Of a stretch of DNA of 64,000 nt, positions 1 to 8,975 are shown in pieces. The translations under genes and the position numbers were made by a program. The stretch comes from Thermaerobacter subterraneus DSM 13965 (GTDB lineage: Bacteria > Bacillota > Sulfobacillia > Thermaerobacterales > Thermaerobacteraceae). The DNA is taken from assembly GCF_000183545.2 (NCBI RefSeq), contig NZ_JH976535.1, positions 262,840-326,839 of the forward strand, read 5' to 3'. The notes below the pieces were generated by a model that saw only the letters and a list, made by a program, of their open reading frames with translations, was not told where the DNA came from and did not search any database. The stretch's first letter is position 1, and each line of letters begins with the position of its first letter.

Positions 1-1
1 G

Positions 2-1810
2 CGGCGCGGCCCCGAAGGCCGGGTGGTGCGGGTGCTGGGCCCGGCCGATGCGCCGGGCGTCGACGTGGCGGCCATCGTCGCCAAGGCGGGCCTGCGGGTG
101 GAATTCCCGCCGGCGGCCCTGGCCCAGGCGGAGCAGGTGCCCGAGAAGGTCACCGCCCGCGACCGCCGGGGCCGGCGCGACCTGCGCGACTGGCTGATCG
201 TCACCATCGACGGCGCCGACGCCAAGGACCTGGACGACGCGGTCTCTCTGGAGCGGCTGCCCGAGGGCGGCGAGGCGGCCTGGCGGCTGGGCGTCCACAT
301 CGCCGACGTGTCCCACTACATCCCCGAGGGCAGCCCGCTGGACCTGGAGGCGCGCCGCCGGGCCACCAGCGTCTACCTGGTGGACCGGGTGGTGCCCATG
401 CTGCCGCCCCGCCTATCCAACGGCATCTGCAGCCTGAACCCGCGGGTCGACCGGCTGACCGTCACGGTGCTGATGGACTTCGACGCCCGGGGGCGGCGGG
501 TCGGTTACGAGATCTTCCCCAGCGTCATCCGCACCCGCCACCGGCTGACCTACGAGGGCGTGCAGCGGATGCTGGAGGGGGACCCCGCCGACCCCGAGGT
601 GCGGGCGCTGCGGCAAAAGCACGCCGACGTGCTGCCCATGCTGGAAGACATGGCGCGGCTCTCGGCCCGGCTGGCGGCGCGCCGGGAGCGGCGAGGCAGC
701 ATCGACTTCGACATCGCCGAGGTCAAGGTGGTCCTGGACGAGCAGGGCATGCCCCGGGAGCTCCTGCGCCGGGAGCGCACCGTCGCCACCCGGATCATCG
801 AGGAGTTCATGATCGCCGCCAACGAGACGGTGGCGGAGCACTGCCACTGGCGGCAGGCGCCCTTCCTCTACCGGGTCCACGAGGAGCCCGACCCCGACGA
901 GGTGGAGGAACTGGCGGCCTTCCTCACCATCCTGGGCTATCACCTGCCGCCCCGGCGCAAGCTGCACCCGCGGCTCTTCCAGCAGGTGCTCAAGCAGGTG
1001 GAGGGCCGCCCCGAGGAGTACCTGGTCAATGCCGTGGTGCTGCGCACCATGAAGCGGGCGCGCTATGCCACCGAGGCCCTGGGCCACTTCGGGCTCGCGG
1101 CGCGGTTCTACTGCCATTTCACCTCGCCCATCCGGCGTTATCCCGACCTGGTGGTGCACCGCATCGTGAAGGAGCTGGTGGCTCGGGGCACGCTGCCGGC
1201 GGCCCGGGTCGACCAGCTGGAGGCCCTCCTGCCCGAGATCGCCGACCACTGCTCCCAGCAGGAGCGGGTGGCCGAGGAGGCCGAGCGGGAGAGCGTCGAC
1301 CTGAAGAAGGTCCAGTTCATGGCGGACAAGGTGGGCGAGACCTACCGGGGTATCATCTCGGGGGTGACCTCCTTCGGCCTGTTCGTCACCCTGCCGAACC
1401 TGGTGGAAGGGCTCGTCCATGTCAGCACGCTGACCGACGACTATTATCACTACGAGGAGAAGCTCTACAGTCTGGTGGGCGAGCGGACCCGCCGCACCTT
1501 CCGCCTGGGCGACGAGGTGGAGGTGGTGGTGGCCGCGGTCCATCCCCAGACCCGCACCATCGACCTGGTGCTGGCGGAGCTGGCCGGCGAGCTGGAAGAC
1601 GATGCCGGCCGGACGGGGCGCGGCGGGCGCCGCAGGGGCGGCGCCGCGACCACCCAGGCTGAGCGAGGGAAGAAGGCGGCCCGCACCGCCGCGGCGGCGG
1701 CGCCGGCCGCCGCCCGGAGCAACGGCGGCAAGGGCCGGGAGAGGAGAGCCCATGGCGGCACGGGGCGACGGAGTGCGCCTGGTGGCGGAAAATCGAAAGG
1801 CACGTCATGA
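2..1810 (+). CDS. rnr: Ribonuclease R, 3' part (5' end outside window)
   Basis: Ribonuclease R is a processive 3'-to-5' exoribonuclease for structured RNA and cooperates with SmpB-tmRNA in destroying non-stop mRNAs. The reading frame is open from base 2, so the N-terminal cold-shock domains lie partly upstream. Visible are the RNB catalytic domain with the metal-binding acidic cluster [13 protein letters not shown] (near nt 203-241), the conserved RNB C-terminal stretch, and an S1 RNA-binding domain (about nt 1340-1590). A basic Ala/Gly/Arg/Lys tail of about 75 residues follows. Such tails are known in RNase R, but this one is unusually low in complexity. The last 59 nt overlap smpB in another frame, consistent with coupled expression in the rnr-smpB-ssrA neighbourhood. 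Confidence 0.95.
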   Translation, partial: RRGPEGRVVRVLGPADAPGVDVAAIVAKAGLRVEFPPAALAQAEQVPEKVTARDRRGRRDLRDWLIVTIDGADAKDLDDAVSLERLPEGGEAAWRLGVHIADVSHYIPEGSPLDLEARRRATSVYLVDRVVPMLPPRLSNGICSLNPRVDRLTVTVLMDFDARGRRVGYEIFPSVIRTRHRLTYEGVQRMLEGDPADPEVRALRQKHADVLPMLEDMARLSARLAARRERRGSIDFDIAEVKVVLDEQGMPRELLRRERTVATRIIEEFMIAANETVAEHCHWRQAPFLYRVHEEPDPDEVEELAAFLTILGYHLPPRRKLHPRLFQQVLKQVEGRPEEYLVNAVVLRTMKRARYATEALGHFGLAARFYCHFTSPIRRYPDLVVHRIVKELVARGTLPAARVDQLEALLPEIADHCSQQERVAEEAERESVDLKKVQFMADKVGETYRGIISGVTSFGLFVTLPNLVEGLVHVSTLTDDYYHYEEKLYSLVGERTRRTFRLGDEVEVVVAAVHPQTRTIDLVLAELAGELEDDAGRTGRGGRRRGGAATTQAERGKKAARTAAAAAPAAARSNGGKGRERRAHGGTGRRSAPGGGKSKGTS

Positions 1811-2219
1811 CTACTTTGTCGACGAGACCTTCGAGGCGGGGCTGGTGCTGACCGGTACGGAGATCAAGTCCATCCGCGCGGGCCGGGTCAACCTGCGGGA
1901 CAGCCACGCCCGGGTGGAACGGGGCGAGGTGTGGCTTTACGGCGTCCACATCGCGCCCTACGAGCACGGCAACCGGTTCAACCACGAGCCGGACCGGCCG
2001 CGCAAGCTCCTGCTGCACCGCCGGGAGATCGACTACCTGGCGGGGCGGGTGCGGGAGCGGGGCTACACGCTGGTGCCGCTCAAGCTGTACCTCAAGGGCG
2101 GCTGGGCGAAGGTCGAACTGGCCCTGGCCCGGGGCAAGAAGAGCTACGACAAGCGGGCCACCATTGCCCAGCGGGAAGCCCAGCGGCGCATCGCCCAGGC
2201 CCTGCGCGCCCGCCGGTGA
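1752..2219 (+). CDS. smpB: SsrA-binding protein SmpB
   Basis: SmpB binds the tRNA-like domain of tmRNA and brings it to stalled ribosomes. The 155-residue product has the family's usual length. It starts with the typical segment [18 protein letters not shown], continues with [20 protein letters not shown], and ends in the basic tail [19 protein letters not shown] that is ordered in the decoding centre. ATG 1752 is chosen because GAGGAGAG lies just upstream and because homology begins shortly after it; the frame stays open further 5', but only as rnr in another frame. The gene overlaps rnr by 59 nt and is followed by the tmRNA gene. Confidence 0.96.
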   Translation: MAARGDGVRLVAENRKARHDYFVDETFEAGLVLTGTEIKSIRAGRVNLRDSHARVERGEVWLYGVHIAPYEHGNRFNHEPDRPRKLLLHRREIDYLAGRVRERGYTLVPLKLYLKGGWAKVELALARGKKSYDKRATIAQREAQRRIAQALRARR

Positions 2220-2380
2220 GCGGGGGCCGGGACGGGGGCGGACCGGCGGTGGCACTGCCGCCGGTGGTGCGGGCCGGGAGCCGGGCCGGCGCGACCGCTG
2301 CGTGGGGACGGCCGCTGCGCCACCATGCTGCGCGGCGGTGGCGCGGCCTCCCCCCCGCCCCCACCGCGGCGCGATTGCGC

Positions 2381-2386
2381 TATAAT
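2381..2386 (+). promoter_or_regulatory. Candidate -10 element of the tmRNA gene
   Basis: A perfect TATAAT hexamer lies about 105 nt before the mature tmRNA 5' end in an otherwise very GC-rich stretch. No convincing -35 hexamer is visible 17 nt upstream (the region is C-rich), so the assignment rests on the -10 alone. Confidence 0.5.
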
Positions 2387-2490
2387 GTACTCAGCCTTTC
2401 TGTGCCCGCCGCCCGGCGAGCCGGCCCAGGGAAGGGCGGGCGCGGCGGCGGGGTCGCCCGCCGCGGCGTGGCGGGCGACGGCATCCCTGC

Positions 2491-2840
2491 GGGGGTGATT
2501 TAGATTCGACGCCGGTAGGGTGGGTTGGAGAAGCGAGCCGAGGTTCCGCCCCTCGTTAAACAGCGGAACGGCCAATAAGTGCCAACGAAGAGCTCGCTCT
2601 GGCTGCTTAATCACTAGCGGCCAAGCCGCGTGAGCCCCTGCCTGCGGGGCTGGCGCGGTTCCATGCAGCAGGCTGGCCGCCTGCCCGGCCCGCGGGGTGG
2701 GCGGTGAGATCGAAGCGGGCTGGCCCGTCCCGGACCCTGCCCCTGGGGGACGGGAGGGCGAGACCCATCCAGGGGCTACGCTCGTAGAGGCTCCGGCTGG
2801 CCCGCCGGCGGACCGGGGTGCAAATCCCCGCACCTCCACC
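2491..2840 (+). ncRNA. ssrA: tmRNA (ssrA)
   Basis: Transfer-messenger RNA rescues stalled ribosomes and appends a degradation tag. The 5' end GGGGGTG pairs with CACCTCC at 2831-2837 to form the alanine-type acceptor stem. The near-universal ATTTAGATTCGACG follows the 5' end, and a T-arm-like GTGCAAATCCCCGC precedes the 3' strand. The tag reading frame at 2581-2610 encodes ANEELALAA followed by TAA, matching the conserved ALAA terminus recognised by ClpXP (both subunits are encoded in this window). CCA is not fully encoded; ACC is followed by G. The 3' boundary is uncertain by a few bases. smpB lies 270 nt upstream. Confidence 0.95.
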
Positions 2841-3053
2841 GGGGCGCCCCGGGTGGCCGGTGATCCCGGCCGCCCGGGGCGCCGGCGTGCTTGTGGGCGG
2901 AAGCCGGCGCGCGGCGCCGGCTGGCTGCGGCCCGGCGGCTCCACCGCGGCGGCTCCTGCCGTGGCGTGGCCCGGCCGGTTGGGGCCGGCCACGGTGGCGT
3001 GGCCGCCCGCCCTGCCGTCCGGGCGCAGGCCGGTTCGTCCGAGGAGGAACCTG

Positions 3054-4352
3054 ATGGACCGCTGGGTCCTCCATTGCGATCTGGATGCCTTCTTTGCGGC
3101 CGTGGAGCAGCTGGACCGGCCCGAGCTGGCGGGCCGCCCGGTGATCGTGGGCGGCGATCCCGCGTCCCGGGGCGTGGTGGCCACCTGCTCTTACGAAGCC
3201 CGGGCCTTCGGGGTGCGCTCCGCCATGCCCCTGGCCCAGGCGCGCCGCCTGTGCCCCCAGGCGGTGTTCCTCCCCGTGCGCCGGGAACGGTATGAGGAAG
3301 TGTCCCGCCGGGTCATGGCGATCCTGGCCCGGGAGAGCCCGGTGCTGGAGCCGGTGTCCATCGACGAGGCGTACCTGGAGGTGCGGGGCGACGGCCCGGC
3401 GACCGCGCGCCGGCTGCGGGAAGCCGTGCGGCGGGAGGTGGGGCTGGCCATGACCGTGGGCGTGGGGCCCAACCGGCTGGTGGCCAAGATGGCATGCCAG
3501 ATGGCCAAGCCCGACGGGCTTTTGGTGGTCCCGCCGGACGCGGTGGAGCGGTGGCTGGCGCCCCAGCCGGTGGATGCTCTGCCCGGCCTGGGTCCGGTGA
3601 CGGCCGCCCGCCTGCGCCGCCTGGGCATCGAGACCCTGGGCCAGCTCGCCACGGCCCATCCGGCCCGGTTGCACCCCGTCCTCAAGAGCCGGGTGGCCGA
3701 AGTGCAGGCGCGGGCGCGGGGCTGGGATCCGCGCCCGGTGGGAGCCGGCGCGCCGGTGCGGTCCTTCAGCGAGGAGCGCACCCTGGCCCGGGACCGGCGG
3801 GCGGGGCAGGTCCTGCCGGTGCTGGCCGAACTTTGTGAGGAACTGGGCAGCCGGCTGCGCCGCCACGGCTATCGGGCGACCCAGGTGACCCTCAAGGTGC
3901 GCTACGCCGACTTCACCACCATCACCCGCAGCCGCAGCCTGGAGCAGCCCGTCTGCGGGGACGGGGAGCTGCTGGCCGTGGCCCGGGAATTGCTGGAGCG
4001 GCATGTGCCCGCCGGGCGCTGGGTGCGGCTGGTAGGGGTGGCCGCCGGCGGCCTGGTCCACCGCCAGGACCCTCAGCAGCTGCAGCTCTGGCCCGGCGAC
4101 CAGCGGGCCCAAAGGCTGGCGGAGGCCGTCGACCGGGTGCGCGGGCGCTTCGGCCCCAGCGCCATCGGCCTGGCGGCCCGCTGGTTGCACCAGGGCCGGC
4201 CGCAAGGCCGCCGCGTCCCGTCGGAGCATGGCCCCGCCGGTTTGCCCGGAGGGGGCCGGCCCGTCTCGCCCGCCGGCCCTACGCCAGGGGCGCGGGGCGC
4301 GCCGGTGGAACCGGCTCCCGGCCGCCGGCCGCGGGGAGGCGCCCAGCGGTGA
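3054..4352 (+). CDS. dinB: DNA polymerase IV (Y-family translesion polymerase)
   Basis: DinB synthesises DNA across lesions with low fidelity. The 432-residue product shows the Y-family palm motifs LHCDLDAFFAAVEQ near the N terminus and SIDEAYLEV near residue 100, with the catalytic Asp and Asp-Glu residues intact. The thumb motif TMTVGVGPNRLVAKMA-type segment, the helix-hairpin-helix LPGLGPVTAARLRRLGI and the little-finger region follow. ATG 3054 sits behind GAGGAGG and starts exactly at the conserved polymerase core. The Pro/Gly/Arg-rich tail of about 50 residues is non-conserved and probably unstructured; no clear beta-clamp peptide is visible in it. Its stop overlaps the next gene's start (GTGA). 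Confidence 0.95.
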   Translation: MDRWVLHCDLDAFFAAVEQLDRPELAGRPVIVGGDPASRGVVATCSYEARAFGVRSAMPLAQARRLCPQAVFLPVRRERYEEVSRRVMAILARESPVLEPVSIDEAYLEVRGDGPATARRLREAVRREVGLAMTVGVGPNRLVAKMACQMAKPDGLLVVPPDAVERWLAPQPVDALPGLGPVTAARLRRLGIETLGQLATAHPARLHPVLKSRVAEVQARARGWDPRPVGAGAPVRSFSEERTLARDRRAGQVLPVLAELCEELGSRLRRHGYRATQVTLKVRYADFTTITRSRSLEQPVCGDGELLAVARELLERHVPAGRWVRLVGVAAGGLVHRQDPQQLQLWPGDQRAQRLAEAVDRVRGRFGPSAIGLAARWLHQGRPQGRRVPSEHGPAGLPGGGRPVSPAGPTPGARGAPVEPAPGRRPRGGAQR

Positions 4353-4879
4353 GCGACGGTCTCAGCTACGTCCTGGTTTTCCTGGCCCGGGTCGCGGACG
4401 TCAGCCTGAGCACGCTGCGCCTGATGCTGGTCTTCCGGGGCCAGCGGCTGCTGGGATCCCTGGTCGGCCTGTTCGAGGTCAGCATCTACATCGTGGCCCT
4501 GGGCTTCGTGGTGGAACGGCTGCACGAGGATCCCATCACCCTGCTGTTCTACGCCCTGGGTTTCGCCAGCGGCAGCTACCTGGGCGGCGTGCTGGAGGAG
4601 CGGCTGGCCCTGGGCGTCGAGATGGTGCAGGTGATCCCCCACGGGTCGGGGGGCCGGATCCTGGCCGGTGACCTGCGGCAACAGGGCTACGGCGTGACGG
4701 AGCTGGAGGGCCAGGGCCGGGAAGGTCACCGCACCGTCCTGCTGATCACCGTGGAACGCAAGCGGCTGCCCCAGCTGCTGGCCACCCTGCGGGAGCGCGA
4801 GCCCCAAGCCTTCGTGACCGTGCTGGATACGCGGCGCGCCATCGGCGGCGTCCTTACCGGCATGCGCAAGGGGAAGTAG
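4349..4879 (+). CDS. DUF2179/DUF5698 (UPF0316-type) membrane protein
   Basis: This is a 176-residue inner-membrane protein of unknown function. The N terminus, with hydrophobic segments such as LSYVLVFLARVADVSLSTL and the following GLFEVSIYIVALGFVV, forms about three membrane spans typical of the UPF0316/DUF5698 family. The C-terminal half (from about residue 95) is the soluble DUF2179 domain, recognisable by GSGGRILAGDLRQQGYGVTE and the RTVLLITVERKRLPQL strand. GTG 4349 overlaps the dinB stop by 4 bp, so the two genes are probably translationally coupled. The family has been linked to cyclic-di-nucleotide or nucleotide sensing only by domain similarity; no function is claimed here. Confidence 0.85.
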   Translation: MSDGLSYVLVFLARVADVSLSTLRLMLVFRGQRLLGSLVGLFEVSIYIVALGFVVERLHEDPITLLFYALGFASGSYLGGVLEERLALGVEMVQVIPHGSGGRILAGDLRQQGYGVTELEGQGREGHRTVLLITVERKRLPQLLATLREREPQAFVTVLDTRRAIGGVLTGMRKGK

Positions 4880-5106
4880 CCGGGGTGCGCCGTGGTAGAA
4901 CCCGCGATTCCCGCCGGGGAAGCACGACGCGGACCGGGGGACCGGGATGGGGAGGGCTCGTAGCTGCTTACCGTTCCATCGTCACCTCTTATCAGCCGTA
5001 GGCGAATCTTTCGCAGCACTGTGCCCCCACCTCCGACATCCCCCACTTTCGGCTGGCGGACGGAACAGATGTTTGGTACCCTGGGGAAAGGAGGATGATC
5101 GGGCCG

Positions 5107-6705
5107 ATGCAGGCGACCTTTCAGACAAAGATTCAAGACCCGTCTGTTTATCCCGTGCTGGACGCCATCGCCGCCCTGTACGGTCGCCTGCTGCGCCGGT
5201 TGTTTGTCGATGTCTATGTGCGGAAGCGTTCCCTTGTCGAATGCAAGCGGGAATACATTGCCCGCTACGGCATCACAGCCCGCCACTTCAACGCGCTGGC
5301 CACCGAACTCCAGGCCAAGGTGAAGGCGGCGGAGGAAAGTCTTCGGCACCATCAGGCCAACCTGCGCGGCCAAATTCAAGCCACGGAACGAGCGATTGCC
5401 AAGCTCCACAAGCAGGAGAAAGCTTTGGCAGCGGGGAAGGGGCGCTGGGCTGCCCTTTCGCCCGAAGATCGGGCGGAGCGACGGCGCCGGATCCGCTTTC
5501 GGCTTCACCAGAAGAAGCGACGGCTGGCGATGCTTCGCGCCCGCCTTGAAACGGCAAAAGCCCGGACGGGATTGCCGCCGATTTGCTTTGGCTCACGGCG
5601 TTTGTTTCACCGGCAGTTCCACCTTGCAGAGAACGGCTTGGCTTCCCACGACGAATGGCGCAAGGCATGGCGCGATGCCCGAAGCCAAGGCTTCTTCTGC
5701 ATCGGCTCCAAAGACGAGATGAGCGGCAACCAAACGTGCTCGCTCTTTGGCGACAGCTTGCGCCTTCGGGTGCCCAACGCCCTGGCCGGCCGCTTGGGGC
5801 GGCATGTTTGGCTACACGGCATCCGCTTCCCCTACGGACAGGATGTCATCCCGGCGGCCCTTGCGTCCGGGCAAGCCATCAGCTATCGGTTCGTCCGGCA
5901 AAACGGCGCGTGGTATGTCTTCGCCACCACCGAACGGCCCGCGGCTCCGATCACCACATCGCGGAGGGCTGGCGCCCTTGGCGCGGATCTGAACCCCGAC
6001 CGGCTGGCCGTGGCGGAGGTGGACCGTTTCGGCAACCCGATCGCGGCTCGCGACATCCGCTTTCAGATCCAAGGCAAGCGGCAGGAGCAGGTGAAGGCCA
6101 TCCTGGGCGAGGTGGTGGCGGACCTGGTGGCATGGGCAAAGGGCGCCGGCAAGCCCATCGTCGTTGAGCGGCTGGATTTTCGGGAGAAGAAGGCTCGTCT
6201 TCGAGAAGAGGGCGATCGGTACGCCCGGATGCTGTCCGCCTTTGCCTACGGCGCGTTCATGACCCTGCTGCTCTCCCGGGCCGCCCGGGAAGGCGTGGAA
6301 GTGATCCGGGTCAACCCGGCCTTCACCAGCGTGATTGGCAAGGTCAAGTTTATGGCCCGGTACGGACTGTCGCCCCACGCCGCCGCGGCGGTGGCGATTG
6401 CCCGCCGGGGCCTTGGTTTGGGCGAGCGCTTGCGCTCCGGAACCGCCCGCCCTCTACCCGTGAGGAATCGAGAGCGGCACGTCTGGAGCGATTGGCGGCG
6501 CATCGCCCCGTCGGTGCGCGGCAAGCGGGCGCACCGGCTTTACGAGCGGTCCTCCGAGGACGCCCCAGGTCGGGGGGAACCCCGATCCACCCGGGCACCG
6601 GCGGCTTCCGCGCCGCACGGCCCCGGGTGGGATGGTCTGGCTTGGGGGCCGGGGTGCGATCCCCCGGCGCGAATCGTCGGGAGCGCCGTTCGCCCGGCGT
6701 CATAG
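5107..6705 (+). CDS. tnpB: IS200/IS605-family TnpB-like protein, atypical RuvC
   Basis: This is a TnpB (OrfB)-type protein of an IS605/IS1341-like element; canonical TnpB proteins are RNA-guided nucleases that help such elements persist. RuvC-I (GALGADLNPDRLAV, with Asp) and RuvC-II (IVVERLDF, with Glu) are visible. At the expected RuvC-III position the sequence is YGLSPHAAAAVAIARRGLG, which lacks the usual DxNAA aspartate, and no CxxC zinc ribbon is present. The N-terminal third has a long charged helical region (about residues 85-150). ATG 5107 is preferred over ATG 5095 because the AAAGGAGG at 5087-5094 abuts 5095. No tnpA lies beside it. The body is noticeably less GC-rich than its neighbours, consistent with transfer. 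Confidence 0.85.
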   Translation: MQATFQTKIQDPSVYPVLDAIAALYGRLLRRLFVDVYVRKRSLVECKREYIARYGITARHFNALATELQAKVKAAEESLRHHQANLRGQIQATERAIAKLHKQEKALAAGKGRWAALSPEDRAERRRRIRFRLHQKKRRLAMLRARLETAKARTGLPPICFGSRRLFHRQFHLAENGLASHDEWRKAWRDARSQGFFCIGSKDEMSGNQTCSLFGDSLRLRVPNALAGRLGRHVWLHGIRFPYGQDVIPAALASGQAISYRFVRQNGAWYVFATTERPAAPITTSRRAGALGADLNPDRLAVAEVDRFGNPIAARDIRFQIQGKRQEQVKAILGEVVADLVAWAKGAGKPIVVERLDFREKKARLREEGDRYARMLSAFAYGAFMTLLLSRAAREGVEVIRVNPAFTSVIGKVKFMARYGLSPHAAAAVAIARRGLGLGERLRSGTARPLPVRNRERHVWSDWRRIAPSVRGKRAHRLYERSSEDAPGRGEPRSTRAPAASAPHGPGWDGLAWGPGCDPPARIVGSAVRPAS

Positions 6706-6727
6706 GTGGATGCAATAAACGCCTATG
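6701..6727. repeat. Candidate right-end hairpin of the tnpB element
   Basis: CATAGG (6701-6706) and CCTATG (6722-6727) form an inverted repeat that overlaps the tnpB stop and closes the low-GC element. IS200/IS605 elements carry subterminal imperfect hairpins at both ends, so this may mark the right end. No matching left-end hairpin was identified with confidence in 4930-5090. Confidence 0.3.
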
Positions 6728-6744
6728 TTTTGAGGAGCGGTCCG

Positions 6745-8136
6745 ATGAACGTCGCCCTGCTGGTCGATTTCGGCAGCACCTTCACCAAGGTTTCGGCCGT
6801 CGACCTGGACCCGCCGCGCCTTCTGGCCCGCGCCCAGGCCCCCACCACCTACGCCACCGGGCTGGAACAGGGGCTGGAGAGGGCCCTGGAGGCCCTCCGG
6901 GAGGCCCTGGGCGGGCGCCTGCCCGCCTTTCGTCACCGGCTGGCGTGTTCCAGCGCCGGGGGCGGCCTGCGCATGGTGGCCGTCGGCCTGGTGCCCGGCC
7001 TGACCGCCGAGGCGGCCCGCCGCGCCGCCCTGGGAGCGGGGGCGCGGGTGCTGGCCACCTTCAGCGGCGTGCTGCGCCCGGCGGACCTTGACCGGCTGGC
7101 GGAGCTGGAGCCCGACATCATCCTGCTGGCGGGCGGCACCGACGGGGGAAACCGCACCGCCCTGCTGGACTTCGCCCGCGCCCTGGCCCGCTGCCCCACC
7201 GGCGCCACCGTGGTGGTGGCCGGGAACCGGGAGGCCAGCCCCGATGCGGCCGCCATCCTGGAGGCGGCGGGGAAGGCGGTGCGGGTGGTCGAGAACGTGC
7301 TGCCGCGCCTGGACACCCTGCAGGTCGAACCGGCGCGGGAGGCCATTCGGCGGGTCTTCATGGAGCGCATCGTGGTGGCCCGGGGGTGGAAGGAGGTGGA
7401 GTCCCGGCTGGGCTCCATCCTGATGCCGACCCCGGCCGCCGCCCTGCGCGGGGCGGAGCTTCTGGCCGCCGGCGCCGGTCCGGAAGAAGGCCTGGGGGAT
7501 GTGCTGGTGGTGGACATCGGCGGGGCCACCACCGACGTCCATTCGGTGGCCGACGGGCTCCCCACCGACGGGAAGACCGTGCTCCGCGGGCTACCGCCGC
7601 CCCGCAGCCAGCGCACCGTCGAGGGCGACCTGGGCCTGCGCCATGGAGCGCCGTCCCTCGCCGAGGCGGCCGGGTTCATCGTTCCGGACGGCGCTCCGGG
7701 CCCCTGGCAGGATCGGGTGCGGCGGCGCGCCGCCGACCCGGCCTTCGTGCCGGGCCCCCGGGAGACCGAGGAGCGGCTGGCCGACCAGGAACTGGCCCGG
7801 GCGGCGGTGCGGCTGGCGGTGGAACGCCACGCCGGCCGCCGTGAGGCCCTGGCCACGCCCCACGGCCGCCGCTGGATCCAGCGGGGCAAGGACCTGCGGG
7901 GCATCCGCCACGTCATCGGCACCGGGGGCATCTTCCGCCACGCCCCCGACCCGGCCGCGATCCTGGCGGCGGCCCTGGACCCCCAGGACGAAGGGCCGGT
8001 GCTGCGGCCCCGGCAGGCCCGCCTCTGGGTCGACGGGGAGTACCTGTTGAGCCATGCCGGCCTGCTGGCCGCGGTCGACCCGGCGGCCGCCCTGAAGCTG
8101 CTCAAGGCCGGCCTGGTCCCCGTGGGCCAGGCCTGA
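6745..8136 (+). CDS. Glutamate mutase-type MutL/GlmL (ASKHA-fold ATPase-like) protein
   Basis: The protein belongs to the GlmL/MutL family, found with adenosylcobalamin-dependent glutamate mutase or related aminomutases, where it is presumed to act as an ATP-dependent reactivase or chaperone. The 463 residues show the ASKHA phosphate loops VALLVDFGSTFTKVSAVD (N terminus) and VLVVDIGGATTDVHSV (about residue 255), plus the family signature AGGTDGGN. ATG 6745 is chosen because it follows GAGGAGCGG and matches the family start. No mutase subunit genes lie in this window; the gene sits alone between the tnpB element and rdgB, so its partner must be elsewhere or lost. Confidence 0.85.
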   Translation: MNVALLVDFGSTFTKVSAVDLDPPRLLARAQAPTTYATGLEQGLERALEALREALGGRLPAFRHRLACSSAGGGLRMVAVGLVPGLTAEAARRAALGAGARVLATFSGVLRPADLDRLAELEPDIILLAGGTDGGNRTALLDFARALARCPTGATVVVAGNREASPDAAAILEAAGKAVRVVENVLPRLDTLQVEPAREAIRRVFMERIVVARGWKEVESRLGSILMPTPAAALRGAELLAAGAGPEEGLGDVLVVDIGGATTDVHSVADGLPTDGKTVLRGLPPPRSQRTVEGDLGLRHGAPSLAEAAGFIVPDGAPGPWQDRVRRRAADPAFVPGPRETEERLADQELARAAVRLAVERHAGRREALATPHGRRWIQRGKDLRGIRHVIGTGGIFRHAPDPAAILAAALDPQDEGPVLRPRQARLWVDGEYLLSHAGLLAAVDPAAALKLLKAGLVPVGQA

Positions 8137-8290
8137 GTTGCCGGCCGCGCGCGGGCCGGGGCCCGCCGGCGGTCCCCGGTCGCCCGGCGGAGAAGGCGCA
8201 GGAGGGCGCCCATGGACCGGGCCCCGCCCCCGCCGGGCCGGGGCCCGGCAAGGCGCCAGCAAGCCAAAGCCAGCAAGCCGAAAAGGTGTG

Positions 8291-8962
8291 ATGGAGATGC
8301 AGCGGCACGGGAAGCACCCGCCAGCGGAAGGATCCGGCCGGGCGCCGGCCCGGCTGGTGCTGGCCACCCACAACCCGGGCAAGGTGCGGGAGCTGGAAGA
8401 GCTCCTGGAGGCGGCGAAACTGCCCGTCCAGGTCCTCACCCTGGACCAGGTGGGGCCCGTGCGCCTGCCGGAAGAGACGGGTTCCACCTTCCTGGAGAAC
8501 GCCCGGTTGAAGGCGGAGGCCGTGGCCCGGCAGGCGGGCCTGCCGGCCCTGGCCGACGATTCCGGCCTATGCGTCGATGCCCTGGGCGGGCGTCCCGGGG
8601 TCCACTCGGCCCGGTTCGCCGGGCCCGGCGCCACCGACGCGGCCAACAACGCCCGCCTGCTGGCGGAACTGGCCGGCGTGCCCCCTGCGCGGCGCACGGC
8701 GCGCTTCCGCTGCGTAGTGGTGCTGGCCCTGCCGGGCGGCCGCTGGACATGGGCGGAAGGGGAGGCCCCCGGGCGGATCCTGGAAGCTCCCCGGGGCCAG
8801 GGCGGCTTCGGCTATGACCCGCTCTTCTACTCGGACGAGCTGGGCATGACCTTCGCCGAAGCGGGCGCGGAGGCGAAGAATCGCGTCAGCCACCGGTCCC
8901 GGGCGCTGCGCGCGCTGCTGCCGGCGTTGCGCGCCTGGCTGGCGGAAGGTATAGTTAATTGA
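8291..8962 (+). CDS. rdgB: XTP/dITP diphosphatase (Ham1/RdgB)
   Basis: RdgB hydrolyses non-canonical purine nucleoside triphosphates (dITP, XTP) to monophosphates and so keeps them out of DNA and RNA. The 223-residue product shows all family motifs: LVLATHNPGKVRELEELL at the start, DDSGLCVDALGGRPGVHSAR in the middle, GQGGFGYDPLFY, and the C-terminal NRVSHRSRAL. ATG 8291 lies 4 nt after AAAAGG; ATG 8297 is an alternative. About 20 residues precede the first strand, slightly longer than usual. Its last codons contain the promoter of the tRNA cluster that follows. Confidence 0.95.
   Translation: MEMQRHGKHPPAEGSGRAPARLVLATHNPGKVRELEELLEAAKLPVQVLTLDQVGPVRLPEETGSTFLENARLKAEAVARQAGLPALADDSGLCVDALGGRPGVHSARFAGPGATDAANNARLLAELAGVPPARRTARFRCVVVLALPGGRWTWAEGEAPGRILEAPRGQGGFGYDPLFYSDELGMTFAEAGAEAKNRVSHRSRALRALLPALRAWLAEGIVN
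8927..8955 (+). promoter_or_regulatory. Candidate promoter of the tRNA-Pro cluster, inside rdgB 3' end
   Basis: TTGCGC (8927-8932) and TATAGT (8950-8955) are separated by 17 bp and lie in the final codons of rdgB. Transcription would begin near 8962, about 14 nt before tRNA-Pro. This resembles the housekeeping-sigma promoter found by the same spacing upstream of tRNA-Gly(GCC). Confidence 0.55.
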
Positions 8963-8975
8963 CGGCGTGGACCGG

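Noticed and set aside
413-1753. Long minus-strand reading frames opposite rnr (and similar ones opposite dinB, minD, mrdA, clpX and leuS)
   Set aside because: They mirror the third-codon GC bias of the real genes, have no conserved motifs and no suitable Shine-Dalgarno; the plus-strand genes are recognised families.
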